Below the pieces are notes generated by a model. That model was not told the DNA's origin. It saw only the letters and a program-made list of their open reading frames with translations, and made no database searches. From Acanthopleuribacter pedis (GTDB lineage: Bacteria; Acidobacteriota; Holophagae; Acanthopleuribacterales; Acanthopleuribacteraceae): a DNA stretch of 64,000 bases. Location of the stretch: contig NZ_JAFREP010000002.1 in assembly GCF_017377855.1 (NCBI RefSeq), positions 62,001 to 126,000 on the forward strand, in the 5' to 3' direction. This document shows, piece after piece, positions 36,401 to 43,742 of this stretch. The translations under genes and the position numbers were made by a program. How positions within the stretch are numbered: position 1 is the stretch's first letter; each line of letters opens with the position of its first letter.

Positions 36401-36769
36401 CTCGGGGATGAGGAACCAGAAGGTAGGAAACGCCGGGAACAGGCCCAGGGTTTTGTCGGCGATTTGGAACAGGACGACCAAGGGTTTGATATTGAGCAGG
36501 CCGCGACGCAATTCAATTTTAAAAGAAAAGGTATGCGTTTTGAGTAGCGGACTAAAGGTTTCCCAATGCAAGCGCTTATGGTGGATGTCCAAGGCGATGG
36601 TGTGGAACCGGGTTGCCAGTTTGGCGCGCAGTTTGTTGGTTGCCGCGGTGAGGTCGTTTCGTCGGACCGATTCAGAGAAGGGCAAAAATAAGGGGACGAC
36701 GCGGTGGGATACGGTTTTGTTTTTGGCGTTGCGGGAACGAACCACGTAAATCGGCAGGGATATGTTCAT
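33467..36769 (-). CDS. Clp-like double-AAA+ ATPase with release factor-like C-terminus, second gene
   Basis: A 1100-residue protein. An N-terminal region of about 220 residues starts MNISLPIYVVRSRN. D1: Walker A GRPGVGKT (240-247), loop SGMSYVGQWEERLL, Walker B FFYCDDL. D2: Walker A GPTGVGKT (510-517), Walker B LVLFDEIEKA, sensor TSNLG, small domain LGARALKRTLEQ. The D2 pore loop is replaced by DFHNPNGLL. The last 320 residues include a helical stretch and a segment reading IFLQGRHAHRLAGLDQGVHV and then VRYFNHTGVFDVGSG, which I align with the PCRF core and C-terminal helix region of release factor 2, with no GGQ. ATG 36769 overlaps the upstream stop by ATGA; an earlier in-frame start at 36838 would lie inside the previous gene. 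Confidence 0.87.
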   Translation of the reverse strand: MNISLPIYVVRSRNAKNKTVSHRVVPLFLPFSESVRRNDLTAATNKLRAKLATRFHTIALDIHHKRLHWETFSPLLKTHTFSFKIELRRGLLNIKPLVVLFQIADKTLGLFPAFPTFWFLIPEDAETAVVCEEALTRFLRAEEKEELIEDPEEFQITGKEWITYIDFNLPTHKQERLALEERIFLGSREKPNGAVELGKVGTCLDWSEREVNKPFCHEPALEKLRRLSDLRPFPPIVLIGRPGVGKTKLIHQWIATRPFRENKNRGNTWHIAPQRLISGMSYVGQWEERLLEIITYMQDNQHFFYCDDLPGLFRAGLSAGSDLNVALVLKRFLDEGKLNFIGEITPERWRKLQEWDRGFADLFHCIRLEEPTPAQTFTTLLAGSRVLEHQHEVTFFPGALQQMMTLTRRFEGGGVFPGRGMALLEQVAKERPALMIKEAEVIKVYQQKSGLNLAFLDKNARLTREDVEAELGREVKGQDAAITAVTDIILRAKTRLNDPGKPFGTLLFLGPTGVGKTQLAKTCARFLYGDESKLLRFDMNEFNGYDATARLVGDFHNPNGLLTQAVRQSPFSLVLFDEIEKADPSVYDLLLQVLGEARLTDGNGMTVDFRNTIIILTSNLGAREAGNTLGFGAGQGTDAVYRGAARRFFRPEFFNRLDAVVPFKALERHHMRTIAEIHVNRLVQREGFKRRRCTITLDRRFLDALAEAGYHPQLGARALKRTLEQRLTFPLGRALSNTKPGAPMVLRIGAGADGGLSFKTYRLRNRPRRVFHAPVDEDQTALAQTRLERLAETIEGFAPEGETAIDHLSDAQVFYYSMRELWGQCRDLLNDLFAFEERLREPTHSPARIGVERPIVRDKNQIIQLPTTVDADRLLDEADTAALWRHWRDTYGPIEDPLGYRRLARRRRWWQTLALAEAWVADGPLPDERCLMLYLPLARGTHNHAATNLPFLAVPTTLFPGMDIQTAPEQSGQPHHGIFLQGRHAHRLAGLDQGVHVQLTETGPQLYLMFVVLIPAEVTDLGNWYRREWHHNHETVLEKAWEVTEQLPDGQLPDIVRYFNHTGVFDVGSGLFTPAQKPISAFRERAFLLNFIGREQGGPA

Positions 36770-39700
36770 GGGGTGAAATGCCTCCGCGCTTCCCAAACCA
36801 TGCTCCGGTACAGGGAGGCATGCATCAGGGTTTCCCAAGATGGATATTCGTTCACCATGACGACTTTGTCGCTTAGGTTGTGGTCGATTGTTTGAATCCT
36901 GTCTGAGTAGTAGGCACGGCGGCGGGAGACACCGGGATCTTTTTCATCCCGTTCCACATCGCTTGGCGGGAGGAAATGCGCCCAGTCGTCCTGTTCGGTG
37001 TGAACCTGAATGGTTTCTTGCGTGAACATCCAATAGTGGGCGCCCGTTTCCGCGCTGAACCAGAGGCGCGCCATCGGCCCGGTAATGCCGAGTGCAAGAC
37101 CGAGGATCTGTCGCGGGTTACGTTTAAAATGATCCTCCAGCATGTTGAGGTTAACGATGGGGAAACGGCTTTCCGGGCTGCTTAAGAAAATACCGCGTTC
37201 GGCCAGTAAGGTTCGTCGCGGTGGCGGCGGGCCGCCTTTCTTTTTGCGTTTTGCCGCGGCTTTGGCTTGATCTGCTTCGCTGAGCCGGCGCCCTTCGCCC
37301 TTCTTTTTGGGTTGTGCTTGATCCGCCTCTATTTTGTTGAAAAAGAGTTCGACCTCGGTTTTCATGTCGAGTTCATGGGCTAGGTTCAGGTATCGGCGCG
37401 TTAGCAGCTCGATTTTCTCGCGGTCTTTTCCATAAATCCCGATGATGATCTGATCGGGATTGGCGACCTGGTACCACCAAAAACGCGTCATCATCCGATG
37501 AAACCGGTTCTCCAGCGTTTCTTGTTGTGTGAGGTCGATCTCGGTGTTCTCGGAATAGCCGTGCCATGCTAAATGGACCTGGTTTTCGAAGGCGTAAACG
37601 TCGTTGCTGACTTTTTCCAAGGCCGCAAAATCGTTGCTGATGCGGCGGTGGCGCTCTAAAACAGCTTGCTCGTTGAAATGGTACGATGCTTTTCCCTTTG
37701 CTTTCGCGATGGCGCGCCGTTTGGCGAAGTGGGTGATTTGTTGGCCCAGGCGGACCTGTTCGCTGCGCAGCTCTTCCAAGTGGTCCGATTGGTTAAACCG
37801 ATAAACCTCGGATCGAAAAGAAGCCACGGCCTGCAAGGTATCCGCGCTGATCGGGCCCCTGTGATCGCCGGTTCCCGATGTTTGCTTGGTGGGAAAAACG
37901 GTTTGCAAGACCACCGCTTCGTTTTGCAAGGTGGCGTGATAACCCTTGATCCCGTCCTGATTGCCTTTGGCCAATTGGGTCGCGAGGGGTAGGGCCAAGC
38001 GTTGGTCGACCGCCCGTTTCAAGGGACGCGCCCCGAGTTTGGGATCGTAACCGCGTTTTGCCAAAAACTCTGCCACCTCGGGGTCTAAGCTGAGGGTTAG
38101 GTTCGCCTCCTGTAAACCGGCACGGCGACGCAGCTTTTCCAATTCCAGCCTGGTAACCGCGCGGATGTCTTCCTGTGACAAAGCGTGGAAAGGCACCACC
38201 GCGTCGATGCGGTTGTAAATCTCGGGGCGCAGGAAGTTGCGCACCTCGCGGGAGAAATGGCGTGCCGCGTGTTGGTCGTCGCCCGTGGTTTCGGCAAGCG
38301 CGACCGTGCCGCGGTCAAAACGTTCGGCACCTAGGTTGCTGGTCATAATCACCACGGTATTGTCAAAACGGGCCTGGCGACCACTGTCGTCGGTGAGCCG
38401 TGCTTCGCCCAGGATTTGCAGCAACAGGTCGAAAAATTTGGGGTGGGCCTTTTCGAATTCATCGAAGACCAGCAGCGAGAACGGTTGTTCGCGCACCGCC
38501 GCGATCAGCAGGCCGGGTTCCTTGCTGTCGCCCGCCAACAGGCGCTGCACGCCGTGGGCGTCCGAGAATTCGCTCATATCAAACCGGGTTAAGCGGTTTG
38601 CATCGCCAAACAACCATGTGGCAATCGCTTTGGCCGTTTCCGTTTTACCGACGCCGGTGGGGCCGATAAACAAAAACGAGGCAATCGGCTGTTGGGGTTT
38701 GGTGAGTTGGGCTTTGATCGCCGCCAACATGTCGACCACGTGGCGAATCGCCGTGCGTTGGCCGATAATCGCCGTTTCGAAGAAGGCCGTGGTTTCCGCC
38801 AACGACATGGGTTGGGTGCGGTCCAAAATAAATAAAGGCAGGCCGCTGCTCCGACTGAAGGAAGCCAGAACCGCTTTGTCCGTAAGGGTTTCGCCCCGCC
38901 GGTGTTCGAGGCAAAGGTGCTGGAGCAGTTGCAGCGCGGGCCGCGGCTGCGCCGAATAACCGGCAAAACGTCGGAACAGGCTGACCAGGCGGTCCGCGGC
39001 CGCCGCCTCGATGGTAATGCCGCGGCGCCGCGTTAGCGGGTCCGCCGCCGCGGCCAAAATACGGCGCAGTTTGTTCGCGTCCGGTTCCGCGATGTCGATG
39101 CGATCAAAGGCCTGGAGCAAGACCGGATCCTTTTTCTCAATGAGCGCGTATTGTTCGGGCGTACATTCGCAGATGACGCCCAGGCGACCCCGGTTGATGT
39201 GGGGGCGGAAATACGAGGCCATACCCTGGCTCATGTTCTCCGATTGCCCCACGTGGCTCAGCTCGTAGAGCGAGCCCAGGTACAGCACCGCCTTTTCGTC
39301 CAGCGCTTCTTTGACGAGTTTGTCGCAGCGTTCCTGCCACGCGCCGAACCCGGTTTGACCCGCGATCAACCGCGCGCCGTTGGTTTCGTAGAAGGGGGTT
39401 TCCCCCATGCCGAGGTGGCGACGTTGGTTGATCGTCTCCCGAATGATCGCGGTTTTGCCGACACCCGAGGGGCCGACCAGCAAAACCCCGCGGCGGTTTT
39501 CCCGCATCAGCGCCGCGGCAAGGCGTTTCATTTCCGCGTCACGTTCGAAGACCGCCGCGGGTTTTTTGCCCAAAAAACGATGGGTAACCGCTTTCAGCAC
39601 CCCGCCGTCTTCCTTGGGGCCGTCGCCTTTGTCGTGTTCGAGGCTGGTGGGAAAGGTTACTTCCAAATCAATCGTTTGCAGGGTGAGTTCCTCGACGCCG

Positions 39701-40173
39701 ACACATTTAAACAGTTTGGTGAGGCTTCGCGCGCCGCGGCGCCGCAACAGGCAACGTCTGATTTCCGTTTCGGCCGTTTCCCGCCACTCTTCCTCGCGCC
39801 TTGCCGAGAATTCAAGATCCATCCAAGGAACGCGGCCGATCCAATACACCCCACCCGACGCTTGTTCTTTGCGGTAGCGCACCACGGGAATGGTCAGTTC
39901 CAGCGCGCCCTTCAAGCCCAAGTTGGTTGGGTGCCTCTCCAGGGAAAGCGTGATGGTTTCTATCGTTGGGTCCGCCGCCTGCACGTTAAGACCGGTTTGG
40001 AACAGGTTCTCGCGTGGCAAGCTATTTTGTAGCAGGTAGGTTAGTTTCTCGACCGCCTTCTCGGGCGTTTCATTGAGGGAACCGTACTCCGGCCAGAGGA
40101 GCGATTCGGCGAGATAACGGTTGTCATCGAAACGAATCATGACAATGGGGGCCTTGTAGTGGATGGACGACAT
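36766..40173 (-). CDS. Clp-like double-AAA+ ATPase with release factor 2-like C-terminus, first gene
   Basis: A 1135-residue protein. N-terminal region 1-205 (APIVMIRFDDNRYLAESLL). D1: Walker A GPSGVGKT (234-241), loop AGQTGFGAWQERC, but no acidic Walker B (VLYLGSLYEL), so D1 probably binds but does not hydrolyse ATP. D2: Walker A GPTGVGKT (504-511), Walker B LLVFDEFEKA, pore loop replaced by SKEPGLL. Residues about 785-1125 resemble release factor 2: helices at 785-860, then NPDQIIIGIYGKDREKIELL and RRYLNLAHELDMKTEV (927-941), SAETGAHYWMF (1040-1050), and a tail SDRIQTIDHNLSDKVV. The codon-recognition and GGQ parts are missing; a charged KKKGE/KRKKKGG linker lies at 956-980. AAGGAA precedes the ATG. 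Confidence 0.87.
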   Translation of the reverse strand: MSSIHYKAPIVMIRFDDNRYLAESLLWPEYGSLNETPEKAVEKLTYLLQNSLPRENLFQTGLNVQAADPTIETITLSLERHPTNLGLKGALELTIPVVRYRKEQASGGVYWIGRVPWMDLEFSARREEEWRETAETEIRRCLLRRRGARSLTKLFKCVGVEELTLQTIDLEVTFPTSLEHDKGDGPKEDGGVLKAVTHRFLGKKPAAVFERDAEMKRLAAALMRENRRGVLLVGPSGVGKTAIIRETINQRRHLGMGETPFYETNGARLIAGQTGFGAWQERCDKLVKEALDEKAVLYLGSLYELSHVGQSENMSQGMASYFRPHINRGRLGVICECTPEQYALIEKKDPVLLQAFDRIDIAEPDANKLRRILAAAADPLTRRRGITIEAAAADRLVSLFRRFAGYSAQPRPALQLLQHLCLEHRRGETLTDKAVLASFSRSSGLPLFILDRTQPMSLAETTAFFETAIIGQRTAIRHVVDMLAAIKAQLTKPQQPIASFLFIGPTGVGKTETAKAIATWLFGDANRLTRFDMSEFSDAHGVQRLLAGDSKEPGLLIAAVREQPFSLLVFDEFEKAHPKFFDLLLQILGEARLTDDSGRQARFDNTVVIMTSNLGAERFDRGTVALAETTGDDQHAARHFSREVRNFLRPEIYNRIDAVVPFHALSQEDIRAVTRLELEKLRRRAGLQEANLTLSLDPEVAEFLAKRGYDPKLGARPLKRAVDQRLALPLATQLAKGNQDGIKGYHATLQNEAVVLQTVFPTKQTSGTGDHRGPISADTLQAVASFRSEVYRFNQSDHLEELRSEQVRLGQQITHFAKRRAIAKAKGKASYHFNEQAVLERHRRISNDFAALEKVSNDVYAFENQVHLAWHGYSENTEIDLTQQETLENRFHRMMTRFWWYQVANPDQIIIGIYGKDREKIELLTRRYLNLAHELDMKTEVELFFNKIEADQAQPKKKGEGRRLSEADQAKAAAKRKKKGGPPPPRRTLLAERGIFLSSPESRFPIVNLNMLEDHFKRNPRQILGLALGITGPMARLWFSAETGAHYWMFTQETIQVHTEQDDWAHFLPPSDVERDEKDPGVSRRRAYYSDRIQTIDHNLSDKVVMVNEYPSWETLMHASLYRSMVWEARRHFTP

Positions 40174-40273
40174 GCTGTTCCTTTTTTCGCGGTAGGGGGA
40201 TGCTTAAAAGCGGTCCCTTTACCTTAAGCGCAAAGCCCCGGGAAAACCGGTGACCGTTTTTCGTTTCTTTTGG

Positions 40274-41104
40274 TCAGCCGTCCGGGTTTTCCGCCAAACG
40301 GATCGCCGTTTTTTCGTGAAGGAACTTGCGAACATAGGACAGCGGCGGCGGGCAGTTGTTGTGGTCGCAGGCCAATTCGTGAAAGGTGGCGTCGGCCGCC
40401 AAGTCGCGCAGTTGGTGGGCGAATTTGATCGGGATGATGCGGTCCTGGGTACCGTGGACCAGCAGCACCGGAATTTCCAAGGCCGCCACAATCGGGCCGT
40501 TGTCGAAGCGGTCGCGCAGCAAAAAGCCGGGGTTGCGGTGGTGGTAAACCAAATCCTTAAGTGAGGCGAAGGAAGATTCGAGAATCAGTGCCGCCACCGG
40601 GCGTTCCTCCGCCAACAGACCGATGGGTCCGCCGCCGATGGAGCGGCCGTAGGCGATCACCGCCGCCGGATCGATATCCGCGCGGGCGACCATGGTGTCG
40701 TAGCCGCTTAAAACCGCCTCGCGCAGGCTGTCAAAGCTGGGGCTGCCGCCCGCCGCCGCGTAACCGGGAAACTCCAGCAGCAACACCGAGATCCCCTGTT
40801 CCCGGTACCAGCGGAAGCTGTCGATCCAATGGTGGGCACACTCCGCGTTGCCGTGGGCAAAAATAATCAGTGGTCGGCGGTCGTGCTCGGTTTTCGCCGC
40901 GTTGAGGAACAGGCCGTAGGTTTGGCCCAGCTCGATCCGGGTGACATCCGCCGGCAGAGGATTGGGAAGCGGTTCGCGCGGGGCGGGAAAAATCAAATAG
41001 CGCTGCGCAAAAAACAGAACCGCCATAAAAATCGCAACCGCAATCGCCGTTAACCGCAGCCCTTGCAGCAAAAGAGAAATCAGTTGTGTCATGATTGGGG
41101 TCAT
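40274..41104 (-). CDS. Alpha/beta hydrolase with N-terminal membrane anchor
   Basis: A 276-residue protein of the ABHD/BEM46-like serine hydrolase group. A hydrophobic helix (about 17-35) probably anchors it in the inner membrane with the hydrolase domain in the periplasm. The oxyanion loop FAHGNAEC, nucleophile Ser155 in YGRSIGGG, Asp in VHGTQDRIIP and His in ACDHNN form the triad. ATG 41104 has AAGGAT six bases upstream; GTG 41107 is also in frame. It lies 100 bases upstream of the Clp-like operon on the same strand and may be co-transcribed with it. The substrate is unknown. Confidence 0.88.
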   Translation of the reverse strand: MTPIMTQLISLLLQGLRLTAIAVAIFMAVLFFAQRYLIFPAPREPLPNPLPADVTRIELGQTYGLFLNAAKTEHDRRPLIIFAHGNAECAHHWIDSFRWYREQGISVLLLEFPGYAAAGGSPSFDSLREAVLSGYDTMVARADIDPAAVIAYGRSIGGGPIGLLAEERPVAALILESSFASLKDLVYHHRNPGFLLRDRFDNGPIVAALEIPVLLVHGTQDRIIPIKFAHQLRDLAADATFHELACDHNNCPPPLSYVRKFLHEKTAIRLAENPDG

Positions 41105-41176
41105 CACGTATCCTTAAGGTTGACGGTTTGGGTGGTTTCGGTGTGTCCATCAAACACCAAACCAGCCTCTTTTTCC

Positions 41177-41205
41177 AGCCCGCATTTCCCACAAGAAATA
41201 CGGGC
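41177..41205. repeat. Family A remnant hairpin
   Basis: GCCCGCATTTC and GAAATACGGGC face each other around CCACAA, 10 of 11 bases pairing. This is the two outer ends of family A with the centre deleted. It lies in the divergent promoter region between the hydrolase gene and the SirB1-like gene. Confidence 0.65.
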
Positions 41206-41260
41206 GATCTGAAGTGTTCGCGCCCTGTTTTCACTGGTTGGGGTGACCAAGGATCTGCTC

Positions 41261-42244
41261 ATGCTGTATTTGATGATGTTGCTTTGCCTTCAGGGGCAGG
41301 CCGAGCCCGCGCTAATCCTGCCTGATCGAACCTATCGCGGCCAAACCATTTGGGATTTGCCCAACGCCGTCGAGGCCGAAATCGACATGGGTTTATGGGC
41401 GCTTATTTTGGCCAAACACGTGCAACCGGATCTGGACATCCCCCGTTATCTCGCGATCCTCGACGAAATCGCCGCCGTCGTTCAGCGCGGGTTACCCAGC
41501 GACAACGACGACATGGCGGTGCTGATGATCACCCAAATCGTGTTGTACCAGCCGGGGCATTGGAACAACAGCCAGGTCTACCGCTACGATTTAGACGATC
41601 CCTTTGGGGATCGCGGCCACAACCGGCTGCTCAGCACCTACATTGATACGCGGCTCGGAAATTGTGTCAGCATGCCCACCTTGTACTGGGCCGTCTTGCA
41701 GCGCGTCGATCCCGGCCTGGAACTCTACGGCGTGGAAGCGCCCCACCACCTCTTTTTTCGCATGCGCAACCGCCAGACCGGCGCATGGGTCAACATGGAA
41801 GCGACCAACGGGAAAACCGCGCGCGATGTTTGGATTCAAGAACAGACCGGGGTCACCAAGGCGCAAATCAAAGCCGGCCTGTATATGAAAAACCTCTCCA
41901 AAAAACAGGTGCTTGCCGTGTTGCTGCGCGACATTGAACAGCGCGCCGTGGTGGCGGGGGATTGGCAAGAGGCCCTGCGTATCAATGCCCTGATCGAACA
42001 GGTCGACGGCCAAGCCGTGTGGGTTCGCGTCAACCGCGCCGCCATTCTGCACAAAGAAGTAGAAGCCATGGTCGGGGCCGCGGCGCAAGCGGGACGAAGG
42101 TTAACCCAAGAAGAATACCGCCTGGCCAAGGAGAAAAGCGAAGCGGGCGAGGCGCTTTTTGCCTGGGCGCGGGAACGAGGTTGGGTACCGCTCGATCCCG
42201 AAATACGACGGAAAACGGCTTCGCCGGAGGCTAAAAAACCCTGA
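41261..42244 (+). CDS. SirB1/transglutaminase-like exported protein
   Basis: A 327-residue protein with a short signal peptide (MLYLMMLLCLQGQAEPA). Residues about 85-190 match the SirB1 N-terminal transglutaminase-like fold: NRLLSTYIDTRLGNCVSMPT with a Cys in the nucleophile position, and GVEAPHHLFFRM with the His pair. The C-terminal half is helical and may hold TPR-like repeats (GDWQEALRINALIEQVDG). The start ATG 41261 has AAGGA nine bases upstream and begins the signal peptide; GTG 41243 is in frame but adds six residues with no benefit. No enzymatic activity is established for the family. Confidence 0.8.
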   Translation: MLYLMMLLCLQGQAEPALILPDRTYRGQTIWDLPNAVEAEIDMGLWALILAKHVQPDLDIPRYLAILDEIAAVVQRGLPSDNDDMAVLMITQIVLYQPGHWNNSQVYRYDLDDPFGDRGHNRLLSTYIDTRLGNCVSMPTLYWAVLQRVDPGLELYGVEAPHHLFFRMRNRQTGAWVNMEATNGKTARDVWIQEQTGVTKAQIKAGLYMKNLSKKQVLAVLLRDIEQRAVVAGDWQEALRINALIEQVDGQAVWVRVNRAAILHKEVEAMVGAAAQAGRRLTQEEYRLAKEKSEAGEALFAWARERGWVPLDPEIRRKTASPEAKKP

Positions 42245-42385
42245 TCCGCGCCATTCTCTGCTTGAGGATCTTGTTGGACGGGCTCGAAAAGCGTAAGATA
42301 AGACTTATCCAGGGATCCCAAAAATCAACCTTAGCCAATGCCAACCAACCCACGGGATAACCCGTGCTCCTTTGCGAGGCGCCAC

Positions 42386-43156
42386 GTGTTCTCACGGATT
42401 CTTTTTTTCTTGGTCGCGTTTTCCGCCCTCCCGCTTTGTGCCGGGGTCGGCTTAAGCGACGCGGCCAAGCATCGCGGTACCCAGGGTTTGCGCGTCAGCG
42501 CCGGGGCCGCCCCGTTTGAAATCATCGCCGACAGCGAGCAAGCGCTGCAGCGCATGCGCTTGCGCTTTTACGTACGCCTGCGCGATCTGGTGCTGGATGA
42601 AGGGACACAACGCACCCTGCTTCAGGCCGACCAGGAACAAACGCTGTGTCTGGCCGTGACCGTCGGCCGTGTTGAAGGGGCGATGCGGCTTGGCTGGCAA
42701 GTGGCTGAAAATGGAGAAACGCCGCGGGTGGTCGCGCCCGAGGCCGGGCCGGCGCTCAGCGCGGCTTGGCATGCCGTCGAGTTTGAATGGGTGGCCGGGG
42801 AGGGGAACGGTGTGTTCCAAGTCTGGCTCGACGATGCGCCCTTATCCCCCTTTACGGATTTACACAATGGATCGCGTGTTGTGACCGCTGTTCGTTTGGG
42901 TTTACCCGGTGCTGAACTCGGTGACTTCCGCGGATCCGTTGATTTTGACAGCGTCGTCTGGCGCGACCGCGGCGAAGTTGGCCGCGAACCTTTTAGCAAC
43001 ACGCAAATGATTGAACACACCTCGGATTGGCCCGCGCGCCATTCCGTTTTGTTTCTCACGGGGTTGATCAGTGAGGCAACCACCGTGGTGTTTGGCAAAA
43101 GACAGGCCGGCTCCCGGCAACACACGACAGAAAAGGAAGGCGTTCATGAAGATTAA
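42386..43156 (+). CDS. Exported protein with a possible lectin-like beta-sandwich
   Basis: A 256-residue secreted protein: signal peptide to LCAG, then a beta-rich domain with the pattern AAWHAVEFEWVAGEGNGVFQ and VWLDD, followed by FRGSVDFDSVVWRD, reminiscent of concanavalin A-like or laminin G-type beta-sandwiches that bind carbohydrate. No catalytic residues are evident. GTG 42386 is favoured by GAGG five bases upstream and a compact signal peptide; ATG 42338 gives 16 more residues without a ribosome-binding site. Its 3' end overlaps the next gene by 11 bases. It opens a run of three secreted-protein genes. Confidence 0.7.
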   Translation: MFSRILFFLVAFSALPLCAGVGLSDAAKHRGTQGLRVSAGAAPFEIIADSEQALQRMRLRFYVRLRDLVLDEGTQRTLLQADQEQTLCLAVTVGRVEGAMRLGWQVAENGETPRVVAPEAGPALSAAWHAVEFEWVAGEGNGVFQVWLDDAPLSPFTDLHNGSRVVTAVRLGLPGAELGDFRGSVDFDSVVWRDRGEVGREPFSNTQMIEHTSDWPARHSVLFLTGLISEATTVVFGKRQAGSRQHTTEKEGVHED

Positions 43157-43733
43157 AACCACCATCATGTTGGCGGCACTGGTCGGCGGCTTGCTGTTTG
43201 CCGGGGATCCACCCGCCGCGGAACAAAACGGCACCATTCACGTGGAAGGGGTGTGGACCATACAAATAATGAATCCCGACGGTTCCGAGGCGTCGACCCG
43301 CACCTTTCACAATGCGCTGGTCGGGGCGAGTGTGTTGACGGCCCTGTTGAATGCGGAAGCCGTGATCGGGGGCAGTTACCTGGTTCTTGATGACAATGCC
43401 GGCAACGGGCCCTGTAGCGGGTCTTGTGAAATCGGTTCCTCCTCGCTTAACGCGGGCCTTACCTACGATTCCACCAACCTGGTGCGTTCCATCACCGGGC
43501 AAAACTTCGAAACCCTCGTCTTGAGCGGCAGTGTCACCGCCACCTCGACCCATACGGTGAGCTCCGTTGTCTCCTGGTTCTGCTTGTGTAACGGGACGAC
43601 CAATAACACCACCCAATGTGCCGCTTCGCCTGATTCCTGTAGTGTGTTAACCCGCAAAACTTTGGCGAGCCCGATTAATGTAACCACCGGTCAAATTATT
43701 CAAGTCACCCTGGAAATCACTTTCTCCTCGTAG
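43146..43733 (+). CDS. Small exported protein, unknown family
   Basis: A 195-residue protein with a signal peptide (MKIKTTIMLAALVGGLLFAG) and a beta-rich, Ser/Thr/Gly-rich mature part with six cysteines, two of them in PCSGSCEIG, two in FCLCNG and two in CAASPDSC, likely disulfide-bonded. The repeating LVLSGSVTATSTHTVSSV and VTLEITF strands suggest a beta-sandwich. AAAAGGAAGG precedes the ATG. It overlaps the upstream secreted gene and lies nine bases before the large DUF11 protein gene, so the three form an operon. Confidence 0.72.
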   Translation: MKIKTTIMLAALVGGLLFAGDPPAAEQNGTIHVEGVWTIQIMNPDGSEASTRTFHNALVGASVLTALLNAEAVIGGSYLVLDDNAGNGPCSGSCEIGSSSLNAGLTYDSTNLVRSITGQNFETLVLSGSVTATSTHTVSSVVSWFCLCNGTTNNTTQCAASPDSCSVLTRKTLASPINVTTGQIIQVTLEITFSS

Positions 43734-43742
43734 GGGCTCGTT

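Noticed and set aside
31209..40173. Clp-like genes as type VI secretion ClpV
   Set aside because: No other T6SS components nearby, N-terminal region unlike ClpV, and three different copies in one operon.
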